Shown here piece after piece: positions 33,946 through 39,253 of a stretch of DNA of 39,253 bases (its first letter is position 1; each line of letters opens with the position of its first letter). Below the pieces are notes generated by a model, which saw only the letters and a list, made by a program, of their open reading frames with translations, was not told the DNA's origin and did no database searches. The stretch spans positions 1-39,253 of the forward strand of contig JAQYVT010000018.1 of the NCBI GenBank assembly GCA_030145345.1, given 5' to 3'. The position numbers and the translations under genes are program-made. This stretch comes from Desulfobacterales bacterium. GTDB taxonomy: Bacteria > Desulfobacterota > Desulfobacteria > Desulfobacterales > UBA11574.

Positions 33946-34203
33946 TCAAACAGCTTTTTGGACGACCTTGCTTACGCGCCACCGTTTGGTTTTACTCAGC
34001 GGTCTTGACTGAATTATCAAAATTTTATCTCCGGCTCGGCAAGCATTGTTTTCATCATGAACGGCGAACTTGGCACGCCGCCGGATATATTTCTTATAAA
34101 ATCTGTGCTTCACGAGCCGCTCGACCAATACGATGACGGTCTTGTCCATCTTGTCGCTGACCACTGTCCCGATTAATTGTCTTTTTAGTAACTTTTTTTT
34201 CAT
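33946..34203 (-). CDS. rpsQ: Small ribosomal subunit protein uS17
   Basis: 16S rRNA 5'-domain binder with an OB fold. The 85-residue product has QLIGTVVSDKMDKTVIVLVE, KYIRRRAKFAVHDENNACRA and SRPLSKTKRWRVSKVV. The 166-bp gap to rplN is long for this operon and shows no recognisable feature. Confidence 0.97.
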   Translation of the reverse strand: MKKKLLKRQLIGTVVSDKMDKTVIVLVERLVKHRFYKKYIRRRAKFAVHDENNACRAGDKILIIQSRPLSKTKRWRVSKVVQKAV

Positions 34204-34211
34204 GGCAACAA

Positions 34212-34415
34212 CTATTCTGCCTTTTTACCCAATTCAGGTTGTTTTATTATGGTTTTGACCCTGGCGATATCCCGCTTGGTCTGCTTCATTTTTTGGGGAT
34301 TTTCAAGCTGTCCGGTTTCATGCTGAAAGCGTAGATTAAACAATTCCTGTTTAAGATCATCTACTTTTCGCAGCATTTCTTCGGCACTCAGCGCTCTGAT
34401 CTCGCTCGCTTTCAT
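34212..34415 (-). CDS. rpmC: Large ribosomal subunit protein uL29
   Basis: A 67-residue two-helix protein at the tunnel exit, near the trigger-factor site formed with uL23. It starts [20 protein letters not shown] and contains KQELFNLRFQHETGQLENP. The ATG overlaps the rplP stop by one base (TAATG), so translation is coupled. Confidence 0.97.
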   Translation of the reverse strand: MKASEIRALSAEEMLRKVDDLKQELFNLRFQHETGQLENPQKMKQTKRDIARVKTIIKQPELGKKAE

Positions 34416-34828
34416 TACAAATCACCTCTCTCTATGAACCTTGTTTTTACAGAAAGCTTATGTGAAGCAAGCCGAAGTGCTTCTTTTGCCAGTTCTCTGG
34501 AAACCCCCTCCATCTCATAAAGTACTCTACCGGGATGAATGACCGCAACCCATCCCTCGGGAGATCCCTTTCCTTTTCCCATCCTGACTTCAGCAGGTTT
34601 TTTTGTAAAAGGCTTATCAGGAAATATCTTTATCCACAGCTTCCCGCCTCTTTTGACATGCCGTGTCATGGCGATACGCGCGGCCTCGATCTGTTTTGAA
34701 CTGATACTACCGCATTCTATTGCCTGCAATCCAAATTCGCCGAAATCGAGATTACACCCTCGATATGCAGCGCCTCTCATTTTGCCTTTTTGCTGTTTTC
34801 GAAATTTTACCTTCTTGGGACTAAGCAT
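34415..34828 (-). CDS. rplP: Large ribosomal subunit protein uL16
   Basis: Organises the A-site tRNA region of the 50S. The 137-residue product has [39 protein letters not shown] and [19 protein letters not shown] 140-bp gap with three hairpins separates it from rpsC, unusual for this normally compact pair. Confidence 0.98.
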   Translation of the reverse strand: MLSPKKVKFRKQQKGKMRGAAYRGCNLDFGEFGLQAIECGSISSKQIEAARIAMTRHVKRGGKLWIKIFPDKPFTKKPAEVRMGKGKGSPEGWVAVIHPGRVLYEMEGVSRELAKEALRLASHKLSVKTRFIERGDL

Positions 34829-34871
34829 GTCCTCTATCTCCGATACTTCATGGTGTTGTACAAGTTATCCA

Positions 34872-34944
34872 ATCGCTTCGCGATCCTGTAAGACGACTGC
34901 CCAAAGCGCCCTCGCTCGCGAGGCGGCCGGACGGCTTCGCCGTC
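34872..34944. repeat. Three compact hairpins inside the rpsC-rplP gap
   Basis: ATCGC-TTC-GCGAT (34872-34884) is followed by a 5-bp stem CCTCG/CGAGG extendable across a bulge (34907-34925). The third is GACGGC-TTC-GCCGTC (34930-34944). The two outer hairpins share a GC-TTC-GC cap. Together with flanking sequence they fill the 140-bp spacer between rpsC and rplP. No frame is present. Confidence 0.6.
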
Positions 34945-34968
34945 TATAACAGCGAGTTCCTATGGGAT

Positions 34969-35616
34969 CTAGCTGACCGGCACCTTATCTTTTTTTAAAA
35001 TCTCACCTTTAAAAATAAATACCTTTACACCGATAATGCCGTATGTTGTACGTGCTTCTATAAAACCGTAGTCGATATCGGCCCGTAAGGTATGTAATGG
35101 TATTCGACCTTCTCTGTACTGTTCTGTCCTTGCCATCTCCGCTCCGCCCAGTCGGCCTGAACATATAATCTTTATACCCTCTGCGCCAAACCGCATGGCA
35201 GAAGAAATGCCACGCTTCATGGCTCGCCGGAATGCAACCCGGCGTTCAATCTGAAGTGCGATATTTTCAGCCACAAGCTGTGCATCAATCTCGGGTTTTC
35301 TAACCTCCTGAATATCGATAATGACTTCATGAGAAATGATTTTTTCAAGCGCTTTCTTGAGCAATGCTATTTCAGCGCCTTTCTTTCCGATCACAATCCC
35401 CGGCCTGGATGTAAAAACCCGGAGCCTGACACGCTTGGACGATCTTTCGATTTCAACCCGGGAAATGCCTGCGTGGTAGAGTCTCTTCTTTAAAAATTTT
35501 CGGATATTATAATCTTCCAGAATATAATTTGCATAGTGCTTTCCGGCATACCACCGTGATTCCCAAGTCTTAACAATACCCAGCCTTAATCCAACAGGAT
35601 TTACTTTCTGGCCCAA
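34969..35616 (-). CDS. rpsC: Small ribosomal subunit protein uS3
   Basis: mRNA entry-site protein with a KH domain. The 215-residue product starts [20 protein letters not shown], carries the KH motif near [16 protein letters not shown] (about 65-85), and the C-terminal [19 protein letters not shown]. The start is TTG 35616, with GGGAGG upstream; no ATG is available at the conserved N terminus. Confidence 0.97.
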   Translation of the reverse strand: MGQKVNPVGLRLGIVKTWESRWYAGKHYANYILEDYNIRKFLKKRLYHAGISRVEIERSSKRVRLRVFTSRPGIVIGKKGAEIALLKKALEKIISHEVIIDIQEVRKPEIDAQLVAENIALQIERRVAFRRAMKRGISSAMRFGAEGIKIICSGRLGGAEMARTEQYREGRIPLHTLRADIDYGFIEARTTYGIIGVKVFIFKGEILKKDKVPVS

Positions 35617-35637
35617 GCTTTTACCTCCCTTTTAGGT

Positions 35638-35970
35638 CTATTCATCAGACAAAATAACCGTAATATGAGCGGTTCTCTTTAAAATACGTGTACCCCTGCC
35701 GCGTGCCCTTGCTCTGAAACGTTTCAATGTGGGTCCCTGGTCTGCGATTATATTACGGATAACCATTGAATCCAGATCGATATCCGCATATTGATCTGCA
35801 TTCGCCACAGCACTTTTGATTGTTTTTTCAACAATAGATGCCGCCTTCTGGGGCATAAATTTGAGCATTTCCAGGCCCGCTTCTACCGGCTTCCCCTTAA
35901 CAGCACCAACGATCATACGAACCTTCTGAGGAGAAATACGCACATATTTCGTTACAGCTCTAACTTCCAT
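35638..35970 (-). CDS. rplV: Large ribosomal subunit protein uL22
   Basis: Tunnel-constriction protein of the 50S. I use ATG 35970, which gives 110 residues starting [19 protein letters not shown], the normal uL22 length and N terminus. AAGGA lies about 10 nt upstream. An in-frame TTG at 35994 would add eight residues directly after the rpsS stop, but its only ribosome-site candidate is too close. [19 protein letters not shown] near the end is the family signature. Confidence 0.95.
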   Translation of the reverse strand: MEVRAVTKYVRISPQKVRMIVGAVKGKPVEAGLEMLKFMPQKAASIVEKTIKSAVANADQYADIDLDSMVIRNIIADQGPTLKRFRARARGRGTRILKRTAHITVILSDE

Positions 35971-35996
35971 TACAAACAGTTCCTTTTCTGCCAACC

Positions 35997-36278
35997 TTAA
36001 CGCTTCAACCTTGATTTCTTATCAGCAGCATGACCATAATAAGTGCGGGTCGGTGAAAATTCACCCAGTTTGTGCCCAACCATGTCTTCGGTAACAAATA
36101 CCGGAACAAACTTTTTCCCATTATGAACCGCCAGTGTAATTCCCACCATTTCAGGAACAATTGTCGATCTTCTCGACCACGTCTTGACAACTCGGTTGCT
36201 TCGGGTTTCCTGAGCGATAAGAACTTTCCTTAATAATTTTTCTTCAACAAACGGACCTTTTTTCAACGATCGTGGCAT
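35997..36278 (-). CDS. rpsS: Small ribosomal subunit protein uS19
   Basis: 30S head protein that pairs with uS13. The 93-residue product has [39 protein letters not shown] and [25 protein letters not shown] lies upstream of ATG 36278. Confidence 0.98.
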   Translation of the reverse strand: MPRSLKKGPFVEEKLLRKVLIAQETRSNRVVKTWSRRSTIVPEMVGITLAVHNGKKFVPVFVTEDMVGHKLGEFSPTRTYYGHAADKKSRLKR

Positions 36279-36291
36279 AAACTACTCCCTG

Positions 36292-37119
36292 CTATTTCTT
36301 GGTACGCTTTTTGACGATATAGCGACTGCTTTTCCGTTTCTTGCGGGTTTTAAACCCCTTTGTCGGCATGCCCCACGGGCTGCATGGATGTCGTCCGCCC
36401 GAGGATCTGCCTTCACCCCCGCCCATTGGATGGTCAACCGGATTCATGGCGACCCCTCTCACCTTGGGACGTCTCCCGAGCCAACGCTTACGACCCGCTT
36501 TTCCGAGAGATATATTCTCATGAATCACGTTGCCAAGCTGACCGATGGTCGCCTTGCAATTCAAAAGAACCATCCGAACTTCGCCGGATGGAAGCTTGAC
36601 GAGCGCATAACGATCTTCCTTTGCCATCAGTTGGGCGTACGTCCCGGCGCTTCTGACAATCTGTCCGCCTTTTCCGATCCGCAACTCAATGTTGTGAATA
36701 TGTGTTCCCAGCGGAATATTACTCAGCGGAAGCGTATTCCCGGGTTTTATATCTGCATCGGGTCCTGAAAGCACCGTATCGCCCACCCGAAGATTAACCG
36801 GCGCCAGTATGTATCGCTTCTCACCATCGACATAATTGAGGAGCGCAATTCTCGCGGATCGATTCGGATCATACTCTATGGCGGCAACTTTGGCCGGAAT
36901 TCCGGTCTTGTCCCGCTTAAAATCGACAATCCGGTAATGCCGCTTATTCCCGCCCCCGCGGTGCCTGCATGTGATGCGGCCATAAACATTACGGCCGCCT
37001 TTTTTCCTGAGGACTTTTAACAGGCTTTTTTCAGGGGTGGCACTTGTGATTTCATCGAATTTTGAATACGATTGAGCACGCCTCCCGGGGGAAGTCGGTT
37101 TAACTTTTTTTACAGCCAT
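36292..37119 (-). CDS. rplB: Large ribosomal subunit protein uL2
   Basis: Largest conserved 50S protein, needed for subunit association and peptidyl-transferase activity. The 275-residue product has [19 protein letters not shown] early. The C-terminal motif is [20 protein letters not shown] followed by PCSPWG, which includes the His implicated in the peptidyl-transferase centre region. Confidence 0.99.
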   Translation of the reverse strand: MAVKKVKPTSPGRRAQSYSKFDEITSATPEKSLLKVLRKKGGRNVYGRITCRHRGGGNKRHYRIVDFKRDKTGIPAKVAAIEYDPNRSARIALLNYVDGEKRYILAPVNLRVGDTVLSGPDADIKPGNTLPLSNIPLGTHIHNIELRIGKGGQIVRSAGTYAQLMAKEDRYALVKLPSGEVRMVLLNCKATIGQLGNVIHENISLGKAGRKRWLGRRPKVRGVAMNPVDHPMGGGEGRSSGGRHPCSPWGMPTKGFKTRKKRKSSRYIVKKRTKK

Positions 37120-37130
37120 TCTTTACCCCT

Positions 37131-37418
37131 TTAAACTCCGTCAAAAAAATCGATACGCTCACCGGGCATCAATTTGACAATTGCTTTCTTCCAGTCTCTA
37201 CGTTTTCCGATAATCCGACCCCTTTGCTTGGTCTTTCCCTTAACCTGCATGGTTTTTACACTGGCGACCTTTACGTTGAAAATGTCTTGAATCGCCCGTT
37301 TAATTTCAACCCGATTGGCATTGCGATCAACTTCAAACGTAATCTGGTTGTAACTCTCTTTTTGAATGTTTGTCTTTTCAGTGATCAATGGACGTCTTAT
37401 TAAATCGAACGGAATCAT
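37131..37418 (-). CDS. rplW: Large ribosomal subunit protein uL23
   Basis: Docking site for trigger factor and SRP at the tunnel exit. The 95-residue product has [35 protein letters not shown] and a basic [20 protein letters not shown] loop. Its ATG overlaps the rplD stop as ATGA. Confidence 0.97.
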   Translation of the reverse strand: MIPFDLIRRPLITEKTNIQKESYNQITFEVDRNANRVEIKRAIQDIFNVKVASVKTMQVKGKTKQRGRIIGKRRDWKKAIVKLMPGERIDFFDGV

Positions 37419-38038
37419 CCAACCAGCCTCCCTTCAATAGACTTTAGCGAAGACTCGAGCAACACCACATTCTTATGTTTAAGAATGTCATATACGTTCA
37501 TTCCTTCTACTTTTAAAACCTTTATGCCCGGAACATTTCTGGCAGACAGCACCAGGTGTTCGTTCGTTTTTTCGGTGATAATCAAAGCATTTTGAGTGTT
37601 CAATGCATCCATAACCTCAAGGAAATCCCTGGTTTTAATCCTTTCGAGATCGAGTTCGTCGAGCACCACAAGGTTGTCCGCCTTCAGCTTGCTGCTCAAG
37701 GCCATCTTAATGGCCAGGCGTTTTACCTTTTTCGGAACCTTATAGGAATACGACTTGGGATCAGGACCAAACACTGAACCGCCGCCCCTTAAAAGCGGTG
37801 ACTTGGCATTACCGCGACGCGCACGGCCGGTCCCTTTCTGTCTAAAAAGTTTTCTTCCACTCCCCTTAACATCGCTGCGATGTTTTACAGATGCTGACCC
37901 TGCACGTTTATTTGCGAGCTGCATGGTCACAACTTCATGCAACACATTCGATTTAACGGGTATGCTGAAAATAGTATCTGGAAGTTCAGCCTGTGAAACT
38001 TTTTCTGCTTTACGATTAAGAACATCTACAAGAGCCAT
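37415..38038 (-). CDS. rplD: Large ribosomal subunit protein uL4
   Basis: Tunnel protein that in enterobacteria also represses the S10 operon by binding its leader; that leader is outside this window. The 207-residue product has the long tunnel loop [20 protein letters not shown] (about 65-85) and [19 protein letters not shown]. Length is typical. Confidence 0.98.
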   Translation of the reverse strand: MALVDVLNRKAEKVSQAELPDTIFSIPVKSNVLHEVVTMQLANKRAGSASVKHRSDVKGSGRKLFRQKGTGRARRGNAKSPLLRGGGSVFGPDPKSYSYKVPKKVKRLAIKMALSSKLKADNLVVLDELDLERIKTRDFLEVMDALNTQNALIITEKTNEHLVLSARNVPGIKVLKVEGMNVYDILKHKNVVLLESSLKSIEGRLVG

Positions 38039-38099
38039 AATTACGTCTCAAAAAATTATAATTTTAAAGATTAACAAAATTCTTAGGGAATTATTCCAT

Positions 38100-38732
38100 C
38101 TATTCTGCGAATTTTGGTTTTTTGATCTCGACAATGCCAGACCCCGATCCAGGAATTGCACCTTTGATCAGCATAATATTCTCTTCAGGTCTGATGTCGA
38201 CAACTTCCAAGTTTCGAACCGTTTTACGCTGATTTCCATATTGGCCTGGCATTTTTTTGCCTTTAATCACTTTTGCAGGCGTGGCACTACAACCGATGGA
38301 GCCGGGAATTCTGTGGCTGTGACTGCCGTGAGTCTTTTTACCGCCATGGAACCCATGCCGTTTAATGACACCGGAAAACCCCCTCCCTTTGGTGACGCCG
38401 GTGACATCAACACGTTGCCCAATCTCAAAAATGTCCGGTTTAATCGCCTGGCCGAGGCTGTATTCAGCTGGATTATCCACACGAATTTCACGCAGAAATG
38501 CAAAACGTGTTTCTCCGCTCTTTTTCAAATGTCCTTCCATGGGCTTGTTAACACGAGATTTCTTTTTCTCGCCAAACCCAAGTTGAATTGCATTATATCC
38601 ATCCGTATCGATCGTCTTTATCTGGGTTACCGAACACGGGCCCACCTGAACAACCGTTACCGGCATGTATTGACCTTCAGGGGTGAACAACCCTGTCATC
38701 CCAATTTTTTTACCTATCAATCCTTTACTCAT
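38100..38732 (-). CDS. rplC: Large ribosomal subunit protein uL3
   Basis: 50S assembly initiator reaching the peptidyl-transferase centre. The 210-residue product has [39 protein letters not shown], and [20 protein letters not shown]. Cys occupies the place of the Gln that PrmB methylates in E. coli uL3. It is followed 61 bp later by rplD. Confidence 0.98.
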   Translation of the reverse strand: MSKGLIGKKIGMTGLFTPEGQYMPVTVVQVGPCSVTQIKTIDTDGYNAIQLGFGEKKKSRVNKPMEGHLKKSGETRFAFLREIRVDNPAEYSLGQAIKPDIFEIGQRVDVTGVTKGRGFSGVIKRHGFHGGKKTHGSHSHRIPGSIGCSATPAKVIKGKKMPGQYGNQRKTVRNLEVVDIRPEENIMLIKGAIPGSGSGIVEIKKPKFAE

Positions 38733-38782
38733 TACCTTTATTCCGTCCCTTTGCAGCGCTTACGAAACGACCGCGTTAAATG

Positions 38783-39094
38783 CTACAGCTTAATCTCCAC
38801 ATCTACCCCGGGAGAAAGATCCAGTTTCATCAAAGCATCCACGGTTTGTTGGGTCGGTTCCAGAATATCGAGCAGCCGTTTATGTGTCCTGATTTCAAAC
38901 TGTTCGCGAGATTTCTTGTCGACATGAGGGGATCGCAGAACACAATACTTATTGATTCGTGTCGGAAGCGGTATCGGCCCGACCACTTTTGCTCCGGTTT
39001 TATTGGCCGTATCAACAATATCCGAGACAGACTGATCCAGAAGCTTATGATCGTATGCTTTGAGCCTGATCCTGATTTTAGTATTCATCATCAT
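38783..39094 (-). CDS. rpsJ: Small ribosomal subunit protein uS10 (NusE)
   Basis: 30S head protein and, with NusB (13957-14385), part of the antitermination complex. The 103-residue product has [40 protein letters not shown] and the C-terminal [12 protein letters not shown]. Three consecutive ATG codons open the gene. The first (39094) is best spaced from the AAAGAGA site, although translation may begin at any of them. Confidence 0.98.
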   Translation of the reverse strand: MMMNTKIRIRLKAYDHKLLDQSVSDIVDTANKTGAKVVGPIPLPTRINKYCVLRSPHVDKKSREQFEIRTHKRLLDILEPTQQTVDALMKLDLSPGVDVEIKL

Positions 39095-39108
39095 TTTTTT
39101 ATTTCTCT

Positions 39109-39253
39109 TTACTCTATAATCTCGCTCACCACACCGGCGCCAACCGTCCGACCGCCTTCTCTGATGGCAAACCTGAGTTCTTTTTCCATCGCTATGGGCG
39201 TTATCAACTCCGCCGTAATCGTTATATTGTCTCCCGGCATGACCATCTCTACA
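39109..39253 (-). CDS. tuf: Elongation factor Tu, C-terminal end (partial)
   Basis: The last 47 codons of tuf, truncated by the window edge. The translation starts [20 protein letters not shown] and ends [17 protein letters not shown] then TAA (39109-39111), which is the C terminus of EF-Tu domain III. It lies 14 bp upstream of rpsJ, the common tuf-rpsJ arrangement. Confidence 0.97.
   Translation of the reverse strand, partial: VEMVMPGDNITITAELITPIAMEKELRFAIREGGRTVGAGVVSEIIE

Noticed and set aside
37755-38927. 390-codon open frame on the plus strand across rplD and rplC
   Set aside because: It runs antisense to two conserved ribosomal genes, has no ribosome site and no family features; it is a by-product of their codon usage.

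Overview
The window is about 39 kb of a bacterial chromosome of moderate GC. Gene content and order point to a Desulfobacterota (former Deltaproteobacteria) lineage, probably a sulfate-reducer relative. The indicators are the string rpiB-glyA-dCMP deaminase-nrdR-ribD-ribE-ribBA-ribH-nusB, a TrpB2-type tryptophan synthase beta chain, and a canonical S10-spc-alpha ribosomal operon. No rRNA, tRNA, CRISPR array, prophage or complete insertion sequence is visible. The lineage call is an inference from gene families and order, not from a database comparison.

Layout. 1-277: decayed four-helix-bundle gene. 418-6956 (+): protein-quality and envelope block hsp20, lon, rlpA, gmhB, recD2, the last three tightly packed. 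7153-14385 (+): rpmF, rpiB, glyA, dCMP deaminase, nrdR, a complete riboflavin pathway set (ribD, ribE, ribBA, ribH) and nusB, closed by an array of four hairpins ending in a strong terminator. 14549-17186 (+): trpB2, a small Cys/Trp-rich protein and a metallo-beta-lactamase-fold hydrolase. 17187-22615: a loose, repeat-rich accessory stretch with two small exported proteins, an AEC-type permease, a second metallo-hydrolase and a nitrilase-family amidohydrolase. It contains three foldback (inverted-repeat) elements, a palindromic octamer repeat and a pair of direct repeats. 22635-24047 (-): FAD-dependent dehydrogenase with a ferredoxin-like cysteine motif. 24171-39253 (-): the ribosomal superoperon, read right to left from the 3' end of tuf through rpsJ to rpoA and rplQ, with a terminator after rplQ.

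How genes work together. ribD/ribE/ribBA/ribH cover the route from GTP and ribulose 5-phosphate to riboflavin, and rpiB works in pentose phosphate metabolism beside it. glyA, dCMP deaminase and nrdR share a one-carbon and deoxynucleotide theme. The right third encodes most core ribosomal proteins plus SecY, IF-1 and the RNA polymerase alpha subunit.

Most of the window is ordinary housekeeping DNA and I see no clear new enzymatic system. The least explained material is non-coding. It includes a 211-bp foldback element with apparent target-site duplication inserted at a terminator (17308-17520), two further foldback elements (21233-21508 and 21655-21804), and 7-bp-periodic spacers directly after several ribosomal stop codons. 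Compact hairpins also interrupt the rpsC-rplP junction. Protein-level oddities are a 115-residue charged tail on L17, a Cys cluster in the FAD enzyme, and frequent TTG starts, including five ribosomal genes.
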